Origin: Pseudoalteromonas sp. SMS1
GTDB lineage: Bacteria; Pseudomonadota; Gammaproteobacteria; Enterobacterales; Alteromonadaceae
Length of the DNA stretch: 64,000 nt
Direction: 5' to 3'
NCBI RefSeq assembly: GCF_021530565.1
Contig: NZ_JAKGBI010000021.1
Span: 1-64,000, forward strand
The position numbers and the translations under genes are program-made. Under the pieces are notes generated by a model. The model was not told the origin of the DNA. It saw only the letters and a list, made by a program, of their open reading frames with translations, and did no database searches. Shown here one piece after another: positions 54,342 through 62,303 of the stretch. Position 1 is the stretch's first letter. Every line of letters starts with the position of its first letter.

Positions 54342-56741
54342 TCAGTCTTTTTTCAACTGCCGATAGACATGGTATATATCTATATAAAACAGTAAGCTAA
54401 ATAAAAAAACAACGGCAAATGCGTAACTAAAGAATAGTATGGATATCGGCACAGTGACAACACTTGCAATAACGAGGATTACACTTGTTGCAATCACCAA
54501 TGCGGCCGTGAAATGACCCAATCGCAACCTCACTTGTTCACGCACCAAGTGTCGATGTTTGGCACCAACCTGTTGTTTAATTCGTATTACTTCCCGCTGG
54601 CCTAGTGCGAGATTTCCCAACAAACCAAATAATCCCACGACCACTTGAATAACAATCAAAATACACACCCCAATACCGCCAATTAAGCTCACCATAGCTG
54701 TGCTATTTAATTCTCTAATTTGTGCTGATAAGGCGCTGTACCTTTGTACATTTTGTGCCACTGCTTGCTGTTTGAGTAATGCCACCACCTCTGATTTATG
54801 CATCGTTTGACCCGGCCTCAGCTTCACCAACATATTGGTCTCATAGTAATTGTGTGGAAAATACAAGATCGGTAAAGCGCCGGTTGTATGAGTAAAAATA
54901 TCCTCAACAATTCCGATTAAAATCACAGGTGGCTGATTTCCAGGATACAGCGTCATGCCAATATGCAGCTCATCAATGCCGAGCTGAGACGCAGCCTGAC
55001 GGTTCATGATCAGTACGTTGCGTAGCTCAGTATCTCGTTGATTAAATGAACGTCCTGCAACAACCTTTTGGCCAAGCAGCTGAAAATAGCCAGCGCCAAC
55101 AAGCTGTGAATTGACTGTGAGTTGGTCAGCACTTTTTGGGGTCTTACCAATACTTGCAAGATAACGGTTATCAAAAGGCATAATGGCACTGAGTGCAACG
55201 GACTCGATTTTTGGGTGTGCCAACAGCGCTTGCTGATTAGCAAAAAATAACTGTTTGCGCGCGGCAACATGCGCGGCTTCTTTGCCCCATGAGTGCTGTT
55301 GACGCTCAATGAACATAACCCCTTGATCATCGATACCGACAGGTGTTGAAAGGCGATGAGTAAAATAGATAGATGACCAAGCGGTGGTGCACAAGACAAT
55401 GATCCCCACGCTGAGCTGGGTGATCAGGACATTGACGGTCAACCAGTGCGGTAGCTGCTTGACCTGGCCCTTACCTGCGCCATGCATTTGGCTATGTAAA
55501 TGCCGAAAAGACAAGTGGGACAACCCAAGCTTGGCAAAACTCGCAGATAAAATAAGTGCAACCCCCACCATGAAAACGTGGTGCCACCATCTGATCGTTA
55601 ACCAGTGAATGTGTGCATACGTTGAAGCTGCAGCCTGTTTAATCACATACACCGTTATTTCGCTCAGCAGCATGGCACACAATGCGGAGATCAAAAATAA
55701 CGCACTCAATTGAATGTAATGTGCGCCTCGTAACATACTTAGTTTTGCACCCAAGGTCACCTTCAAAGCCAATTCACTATGTTGTTTCTTAACCTCCAAT
55801 AAGTAAAAGGTGAATAAGTTAACTAACGTGATGAGTAAAAATGCGCTCCCACCCAGTAGCAACCAGTGGCTGGTGCGCTTCAACGGCGCTTTCAGTCGAT
55901 CTTGTAAAGGCATAAATTTAAATTTCAGATGTTTACCTTTGCCATAATTAAGACTCATCAATCCTTGTGTAAACTGTTGATTGAGATAGCCTATCACGTC
56001 AGGGGCTACGGGTTTGATGGTGCTGGACCTTTTGAGACGACCGACAACAAAGGTGTTTTGTCTCACTGTAAGATGTTCTAACAATGGTTGCGCAAAATTG
56101 ATCGTGCTATTAAAGTCCATGAAGACATCAGTGCGATAATTTGCCGCACTTAGCTGGGGCTCTTTATTACTGCATGCAACAACACCCGCAATACGATATT
56201 GTTGATTGTCTAGCACGATTGATTGGGAAAGCAGCTCAGTCATAGAACGTAGTGGCTGTTCAACACTTCGCATATAGCGATGTGCAAAACATTCGCTAAT
56301 AACCACCTCCCGAGTCCCATTGTGTTGCGTTTGGTTGAAATAACGACCGGCACGCAATTCTAAATCAAATAAGGTAAAAAAATTCGGATGAGTATAGGTT
56401 ACATTTACTTGCGGCGCAGCGGCATGCGTTGTGTATAAAAGCTCTCCATAAAAAATTGGGGCGATAAGCTCAAGTTGTGATGTGCGACTACTAATATGAT
56501 AGGCAGCCATATTTGACAGTGCGTTATCCATAATCGGTTCTTCTTGCCGATTAACCATCGTACCGTGCAACCATACGAGCCTATCTGCATGCGTGTAGGG
56601 CAACGGGGCATAAGCTTGCCAATAGAAGAGACTGACCACCAATCCACCAGCCAAGGCCATGGTCAATAAAAAAACGAACACCAGTGTAAATCTAGGTTTG
56701 GCACACAGCGTAATAATTGCGCTGAGAGATTCCTTCCACAT
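54342..56741 (-). CDS. FtsX/MacB-like ABC transporter permease
   Basis: 799 residues with eight predicted helices: one near 20-40, three in 286-400, one near 440-465, three in 690-790. This is two FtsX repeats fused, each with a periplasmic MacB_PCD-like domain (YTHPNFFTLFDLELRAGRYF; VGAGYFQLLGQKVVAGRSFN). Such permeases export peptides, lipids or signals mechanically. AAGGAG precedes the ATG. It forms an operon with an ATPase and an HlyD-type adaptor. Substrate unknown. Confidence 0.87.
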   Translation of the reverse strand: MWKESLSAIITLCAKPRFTLVFVFLLTMALAGGLVVSLFYWQAYAPLPYTHADRLVWLHGTMVNRQEEPIMDNALSNMAAYHISSRTSQLELIAPIFYGELLYTTHAAAPQVNVTYTHPNFFTLFDLELRAGRYFNQTQHNGTREVVISECFAHRYMRSVEQPLRSMTELLSQSIVLDNQQYRIAGVVACSNKEPQLSAANYRTDVFMDFNSTINFAQPLLEHLTVRQNTFVVGRLKRSSTIKPVAPDVIGYLNQQFTQGLMSLNYGKGKHLKFKFMPLQDRLKAPLKRTSHWLLLGGSAFLLITLVNLFTFYLLEVKKQHSELALKVTLGAKLSMLRGAHYIQLSALFLISALCAMLLSEITVYVIKQAAASTYAHIHWLTIRWWHHVFMVGVALILSASFAKLGLSHLSFRHLHSQMHGAGKGQVKQLPHWLTVNVLITQLSVGIIVLCTTAWSSIYFTHRLSTPVGIDDQGVMFIERQQHSWGKEAAHVAARKQLFFANQQALLAHPKIESVALSAIMPFDNRYLASIGKTPKSADQLTVNSQLVGAGYFQLLGQKVVAGRSFNQRDTELRNVLIMNRQAASQLGIDELHIGMTLYPGNQPPVILIGIVEDIFTHTTGALPILYFPHNYYETNMLVKLRPGQTMHKSEVVALLKQQAVAQNVQRYSALSAQIRELNSTAMVSLIGGIGVCILIVIQVVVGLFGLLGNLALGQREVIRIKQQVGAKHRHLVREQVRLRLGHFTAALVIATSVILVIASVVTVPISILFFSYAFAVVFLFSLLFYIDIYHVYRQLKKD

Positions 56742-56843
56742 ATTACTCTCCTTGTGCTCGGCTCTGTTTGATCATTGCTATCGCCCATACAGCAGTAATG
56801 ACTATAGATTGTCGAAAATATAAATGTGAATACATCATGGGCT

Positions 56844-57569
56844 TCAAGCTACTCCGTTAAACTGAGTCTGGTTGGAGCGGCTGATTTGTGCACTGCCCAG
56901 TAACTCACCATCAAACAGCTTAATTTGCCTCGCGGCCATGTCAGCATAGCGAGGATCGTGGGTGACCATGCAAATGGTAGTCCCTTGTTGGTGTAGCTCC
57001 CCAATTAGTGACATCACCGCATCCCCACTTTTAGAATCAAGATTACCCGTCGCTTCATCAATCAATAAGATACTTGGTTGAGTGACGAGGGCGCGCGCTA
57101 TGGCCACACGCTGCTGTTGGCCACCTGACAATTCACCGGGCCGATGTGTTAAGCGATGTGACAGCCCCACTTTATCTAGACAATTCAAAACTATTTTTTT
57201 TACTTGCTCGGCGGTCATTTTTGGTTCCCGATAACGCAGTGGCAATGCCGCATTATCGAACACATTCAACGATTCTATGAGGTTAAAAGATTGGAAAATA
57301 AATCCGATATGCTTGTTTCTTAGTTCAGCGCTCTGATCAAATGACAACGCGTCCACCCGCTGTCCAGCTAAGAGATACTCGCCAGACGAGGCCGTTTCTA
57401 GCAACCCCATAATCGATAATAACGTCGATTTTCCACACCCAGAAGGACCAGAAACAGAAACAAATTCACCTGATTCAATCACGAGATTGATATTTCTCAA
57501 TGCATGCGTCTGCAAATCGGACGTTTCGAAGACTTTTCCGATATTCTTCATTTCAATAATATGCGGCAT
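56844..57569 (-). CDS. MacB/LolD-like ABC transporter ATPase
   Basis: 241 residues: Walker A GPSGCGKST, Q-loop FIFQSFNLIESLN, signature LSGGQQQRVA, Walker B SILLIDEAT, and a D-loop GNLD. ATP hydrolysis drives the FtsX-type permease encoded downstream. TAGGAG precedes the start. It lies 8 bp after the adaptor gene. Confidence 0.95.
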   Translation of the reverse strand: MPHIIEMKNIGKVFETSDLQTHALRNINLVIESGEFVSVSGPSGCGKSTLLSIMGLLETASSGEYLLAGQRVDALSFDQSAELRNKHIGFIFQSFNLIESLNVFDNAALPLRYREPKMTAEQVKKIVLNCLDKVGLSHRLTHRPGELSGGQQQRVAIARALVTQPSILLIDEATGNLDSKSGDAVMSLIGELHQQGTTICMVTHDPRYADMAARQIKLFDGELLGSAQISRSNQTQFNGVA

Positions 57570-57577
57570 GTCGACTC

Positions 57578-58825
57578 CTATTTAATGGCAATGGTTGCAC
57601 CTTGCAGTGCAAGGCTATTGAGATCCGAAATAATGACGTTTTGACCTACTGATAAGCCTTGCTCGACAACGATATAACGGCCCGCATCAACACCAAATAC
57701 CACCTCTAGCAATTCTGTTTCTTGCGTGTCTAGAACGTTGTAGAGCAACCCACTTTCAAGCGTTAACTGGTTCGCAGGGCGACGAATATAGACGACATCC
57801 TGCAAGTGTTCGATGATAATCGATGCGGTAATGCTGAGTTTGAGCCGCGCAGCTGTGGGGATCTGAGGTGGTAACCTCGCCTCAACCACAATGCTGTGGT
57901 TAGTCACAACAGGATCAATACGTGTTATTTCAGCTGTCACCACTTCATCACCAACCTTGATTTCAACGCGTTGTCCTAACTGGATCTGTTGGCCGTGTAA
58001 TTGCCCAACGTGAAGTACGGCGGTGAATGCTTTTTGATTGCCAAGAGTGGCAATGTAGCCACCACTTTGTACTTGCTCACCCAGCCCCAGAGGCATCTGC
58101 TCAATAACCCCATCACTGGGCGCTCGCACCATCAATGCCGCTACTTTATTATCGAGTACGGTGAGTTCCTGCACTTTCAACGCGATTTTATTTTCTATGA
58201 TTGCACATTCATGTTGATGTAGCTCACTAAGTTGCCTCATACGTGTTTCTGCATACACAAGTCGCTGTGTTGTGCTGTCCAGACTGGCTTGAGTTTGAAA
58301 AAAAACGTACTTAGAAATTACACCTTGTTGTGCTAATTCATGCTGTGCTTGATAGCGAAACTGCAAAGTGGCCAATTCGCCTTTCAACTCATCTAATGTT
58401 GCTTGCTCGGTAAGTCGCTCACGGTGCTGTAAAATTTTTTGCTGTTCCAATTGTACTCGCATCTCAAGCAGTTGTTGCTGCGTTTGAGCCTGCTTGAATA
58501 CCAAATCATCATTTTTCAAAATAACAATAACTTCCCCCTTGACCACAGCTTGGCCAGCTTTGTTGACGATGCTTGTAACAGTGCCTGCGCTTAAGGTCGT
58601 AATGGTTTGCTGATGCGCACTTTGCAGTTTACCAAAAGCGTCTATGGTCCGTGTTAAAGGTCCACGCATAACAGGGGCAATGATGAGCGAGTCTCGCTCA
58701 ATCTCAATGGCTGAACTGGCTGTTATATAGAATAACACTCCGCTCGCAAACAAGCATATGCATCCATATATCACCCAGCGATATCTGTTTGCAGATGACT
58801 TATGGGACGGGATCTTAATATCCAT
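57578..58825 (-). CDS. HlyD-type periplasmic adaptor of ABC exporter
   Basis: 415 residues. TM helix at about 18-38, lipoyl-like strand (GKLQSAHQQTITTLSAGTVT), long coiled coil (about 105-225, Gln-rich), second lipoyl half VRAPSDGVIEQMPLGLGEQV, then a beta-barrel. It has the MacA-type layout. First gene of adaptor-ATPase-permease; a TolC-like outer channel would have to come from elsewhere. Confidence 0.9.
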   Translation of the reverse strand: MDIKIPSHKSSANRYRWVIYGCICLFASGVLFYITASSAIEIERDSLIIAPVMRGPLTRTIDAFGKLQSAHQQTITTLSAGTVTSIVNKAGQAVVKGEVIVILKNDDLVFKQAQTQQQLLEMRVQLEQQKILQHRERLTEQATLDELKGELATLQFRYQAQHELAQQGVISKYVFFQTQASLDSTTQRLVYAETRMRQLSELHQHECAIIENKIALKVQELTVLDNKVAALMVRAPSDGVIEQMPLGLGEQVQSGGYIATLGNQKAFTAVLHVGQLHGQQIQLGQRVEIKVGDEVVTAEITRIDPVVTNHSIVVEARLPPQIPTAARLKLSITASIIIEHLQDVVYIRRPANQLTLESGLLYNVLDTQETELLEVVFGVDAGRYIVVEQGLSVGQNVIISDLNSLALQGATIAIK

Positions 58826-59150
58826 ACAATTTTCACTCTTCGTCGAGGTTGCGTATCAACAGTGATACCTTGGTATCTCAGCGAAAAACGTACCAGAAAT
58901 TAAAATCATTATTTTCAAACACTTAAAATTTTCATATCAAAATAAGTGACTCAGTTTCGACATAACATCGTGTCGATTCCGGAATCGTACCGCATACTCA
59001 TTAGCAAAAATCCTGAATAAAAGACTAGGCAATACGTGCCCCCATCACTCTGCCCGCACTTTTCAATCTAGTAATTGTTATTTTATTGATAATCATACAA
59101 ATACATGACATAACTAATCCCTGACCAAGCATCTTGAAGGAGTGCGTTAA
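58826..59150. other. Divergent intergenic region between exporter operon and lipoprotein gene
   Basis: 325 bp, AT-rich. One Fur half-site-like TGATAATCAT is present at 59087-59096, but its second half is poor (about 10 of 14 matches overall), so Fur control of the lipoprotein gene is only a guess. AAGGAG lies 8 bp before the ATG at 59151. Confidence 0.35.
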
Positions 59151-60320
59151 ATGATGAAAAATTTGGTTTTGTTACCTTTAGTTGTGCTGCTGGGCGCATG
59201 CGCTCAGACCCATACACCCCAACAGCAAGCGATACCGAAAGTTACTGACTTCTTTAGTGCTACTGCTTTTACTCTTCAACCAACCATTGATGAAGCCACT
59301 ATTTTCTCTTTGCCAGAGCACGAGCAAGTCAAATTTTTAGCTCATTATAACAAGGCGTTAGACAATGGAATTCGACCAGATAAAGCCGTATTTAATTACC
59401 TTGAACAACGTCTTGATAGGTTTACGTATGATGGTGATACACTCACTGCGCAAGAATCACTGCAGAGAAATGAAGGAAACTGCATTTCTTTGGCCATATT
59501 AACTCAAGCGTATGCAACACTCGCCCAAGTGGACACCACGTTTAGAGAAGTCGGCACCATTCCAGTATTCCGTAAAAGTAACAATACGATTCTCGTGTCC
59601 AATCACTTTCGCACCAAACTACTTGCCCCGAAGTCGACGAACAATGACGAAGAAATTGAGATTATTCGCGCAGGTACGGTGGTTGATTATTTTCCAGCTC
59701 AAGATAGCTTCTACCTAGACACCGCCACATTCCAAGATTTGGTTGCCAAATACTATGCCAATAAGTCAGTTGATGCACTGCTAGAAAAAGACTTTGACAT
59801 GAGCTACAGCATGTTAACAAAAGCGTTACACTACGCGCCATACGATCCAGAACTCATCAATATTTCGGCCGTTTTACATCGCAGAAGCGGACGCGCCACA
59901 GACGCACTAAAAATATTTGAATATGCCAATCAGCATCAGCTTACAAGTCAAAACTTGCTCGTCAACTACCTCTCTTTGGCCAAAAAGCAGACCGATACCC
60001 AATTGATCGAATTGCTCGAAGCCAGTATAGAAAACAGTGCTGAAACGCCCTTTGATAAAATTCAACTTGCTCAACGATCGATGAAAAAAGGCAACTACAA
60101 CAAGGCAATAAGAGAGTTAAAAGACATCATTTTAGAGACCCCTTATATCCCAGAACCTTATTTTGAACTGGCACGTATTTACTACACCAAGGGGGATATA
60201 GAAAAGACGGAACGCTTGCTTACACTCGCCATTGAACGCTCATCGGATCCTGACAAACGCGCTCTATTCCAAGCCAAGCGAAACGGGATTCCAGCACGAC
60301 GCTTAAAAAACACAAATTAA
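59151..60320 (+). CDS. Lipoprotein with transglutaminase-like and TPR domains
   Basis: 389 residues with lipobox LLGAC. Residues about 60-200 resemble a transglutaminase-like/SirB1 fold: QRNEGNCISLAILTQAYA with the Cys, and SNHFRTKLL with a candidate His. Residues about 205-380 are TPR-type helical repeats (PYDPELINISAVLHRRSGRA; GNYNKAIRELKDIILETPYI). It is probably an envelope-anchored scaffold. Whether the Cys is catalytic is unknown. Confidence 0.78.
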   Translation: MMKNLVLLPLVVLLGACAQTHTPQQQAIPKVTDFFSATAFTLQPTIDEATIFSLPEHEQVKFLAHYNKALDNGIRPDKAVFNYLEQRLDRFTYDGDTLTAQESLQRNEGNCISLAILTQAYATLAQVDTTFREVGTIPVFRKSNNTILVSNHFRTKLLAPKSTNNDEEIEIIRAGTVVDYFPAQDSFYLDTATFQDLVAKYYANKSVDALLEKDFDMSYSMLTKALHYAPYDPELINISAVLHRRSGRATDALKIFEYANQHQLTSQNLLVNYLSLAKKQTDTQLIELLEASIENSAETPFDKIQLAQRSMKKGNYNKAIRELKDIILETPYIPEPYFELARIYYTKGDIEKTERLLTLAIERSSDPDKRALFQAKRNGIPARRLKNTN

Positions 60321-60422
60321 AAATATTTGATTATCAATTTCTTTACAATTGGGATTTATAGGATTATTTTGTTTCGTGGATGTTTAATTTTTATTCAACA
60401 ACCACACTAACAAGGAACATAA

Positions 60423-62240
60423 ATGAAAACTCGTTTTTTACTATCTGCACTTGCGCTCGCATCAGCAAGTAGCATGGCGCAAACGACTGCGCTAACAGAA
60501 GCCCAAATGATGCAATACACGAGCAAAGCCAGCATGGCCACCATTGGTAAACGTGCTGAATTGAATTTAGTGATTCAACCTCATGCCGTTGCGACATATG
60601 CTAACGACGCTGAAAGCAGCACCAACGTCATCACCCAAAAGGTCACGCATCCTAATGCAAGCTACCTAAAACTACATTTTAAAAATATTAATTTAGCTGG
60701 CGGTGGCAAACTCGTTGTGCGTTCAGAAGATGGCACTGAGCGCTATGAATACACAGAAAACAACATGCGTGCCGCCACATTGAGTCAAAGTGACGATGGT
60801 GTCACGAGTTTCTCAGCCATGTCTATTTCTGCAGATACCGCAGTGGTAGAGTACACACCTGGCAGCGAAAACACCGTGATGCAAAACGCCATCATTGATT
60901 ATTATGACCACGGTACTGAAAATGAGCCACAGATGGCGCCTGCAACCGACGTTGGCATCAGTTCAACGTGTGGTGCAATGGAAAGACAAGACGTCCAATG
61001 CTGGTCAAATACTCATCCAACAGAGTTTGAGCGTAGCCGCCCTGTTGCGCGTCTACTCATGAACGGCAGTGGTCTCTGTACGGGCTGGCGTGTTGGCCCT
61101 GACAACCGTATGTTTACCAATAACCACTGTGTAGAAAGCGCTTCCGAGTTGGCCAATACTGAAGTTTGGTTTAACTATCAGCATACCGCATGTAATGGCT
61201 CAACCCTTGAAACTGTGGTCAAAGTTACAGGTAAAGACTTCCTTTCAACAGACTATACCCTTGATTACACACTGTTCACCATCAATGACTTTGCAAAAGC
61301 GCAGCCATTTGGTTATTTCGGTCTTGATGTGCGCAATGCAACACAAGGTGAACGTATTTACATTCCCCAGCACGGTTCGGGTAATCCGAAAGAGCTGTCA
61401 ATCGAGTCCGATCGTGATAGCACCGGCTTGTGCTCTGTCAATGATGCCAATGCCAATGGCAGAGGTACTGGTACAGACTTAGGTTACTACTGTGACACCA
61501 TTGGGGGTTCTTCTGGATCACCGGTGTTGGCAGCTGCAAGCAACAAAGTCATCGCGCTGCACCACTTAGGTGGTTGCCACAACAAGGGGGCAAAAGTCAG
61601 CCTGATCTGGCCAAAAGTGGCAACACACTTCAATAACCAAATCCCAGATGGGGATAACAACAGTGATCCTATGCCTGTTGCTAACTTCTCATTTGACTGT
61701 AATGCACTAAGCTGTAGTTTTGATGGCACAGCATCAAGCTCTCCAAATGGTGCGATTAGCCAATATGAGTGGAGCTATGGTGACAATTCAAACAACGGCT
61801 TTGGTGCCAATGTGAGTCACAACTATGCAGCGTATAGTACTTACACTGTGTCACTGACAGTGACAGATGCAACGGGGGCATCTGCCTCGACATCAAAGCA
61901 GATACAACTAGTTGACCCAAATAACGACCCCGCCAAGCTCATCAATGGTGTCGCGAAAGAAGGGTTGAGCGGTGCGCGATCTGATACTGCATTCTACTAT
62001 TTTGATCTACCAGCAGGCGCGTCTAATGTGACTGTACGTATTTCTGGTGGATCAGGTGATGCAGACCTGTACGTCAGAAAAGGCAGTAAACCAACCACGT
62101 CAACCTATGACTGCCGCCCTTACCGCTGGGGGAATAGCGAATCATGTAACATCACCAGTGGCGCAGGTACTTATTGGGTTATGCTACGTGGATATAGCGC
62201 ATATTCTGGCGTAACGCTCGAAGCAAGCTACACTGAATAA
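60423..62240 (+). CDS. Secreted trypsin-like (lysyl endopeptidase type) serine protease with PKD and PPC domains
   Basis: 605 residues. Signal peptide of 19 residues (SSMA-QTT). A propeptide-like beta region reaches about 180. The S1 protease domain has His235 in FTNNHC, Asp281 in TLDYTLFT and Ser364 in GGSSGSPV, the pattern of Achromobacter lysyl endopeptidase. Many paired cysteines fit an extracellular enzyme. A PKD domain (about 420-500) and a C-terminal PPC domain (about 515-605) follow; PPC is usually removed after type II secretion. AAGGA precedes the ATG. Confidence 0.92.
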   Translation: MKTRFLLSALALASASSMAQTTALTEAQMMQYTSKASMATIGKRAELNLVIQPHAVATYANDAESSTNVITQKVTHPNASYLKLHFKNINLAGGGKLVVRSEDGTERYEYTENNMRAATLSQSDDGVTSFSAMSISADTAVVEYTPGSENTVMQNAIIDYYDHGTENEPQMAPATDVGISSTCGAMERQDVQCWSNTHPTEFERSRPVARLLMNGSGLCTGWRVGPDNRMFTNNHCVESASELANTEVWFNYQHTACNGSTLETVVKVTGKDFLSTDYTLDYTLFTINDFAKAQPFGYFGLDVRNATQGERIYIPQHGSGNPKELSIESDRDSTGLCSVNDANANGRGTGTDLGYYCDTIGGSSGSPVLAAASNKVIALHHLGGCHNKGAKVSLIWPKVATHFNNQIPDGDNNSDPMPVANFSFDCNALSCSFDGTASSSPNGAISQYEWSYGDNSNNGFGANVSHNYAAYSTYTVSLTVTDATGASASTSKQIQLVDPNNDPAKLINGVAKEGLSGARSDTAFYYFDLPAGASNVTVRISGGSGDADLYVRKGSKPTTSTYDCRPYRWGNSESCNITSGAGTYWVMLRGYSAYSGVTLEASYTE

Positions 62241-62274
62241 GTAATTTAGTTATAACAGACCAACCAATTGTTAA

Positions 62275-62297
62275 GGCGGACGTCAGTCCGCCTTTTT
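62275..62297. terminator. Rho-independent terminator after the protease gene
   Basis: GGCGGAC-GTCA-GTCCGCC followed by TTTTTCT. It also lies just after the convergent propeller gene stop, but no U-tract exists on that strand. Confidence 0.9.
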
Positions 62298-62303
62298 CTC
62301 TGT

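Noticed and set aside
59087..59101. Fur-box-like sequence upstream of the TPR lipoprotein gene
   Set aside because: Only the first half matches well; about 10 of 14 positions overall, not enough to call a Fur site.
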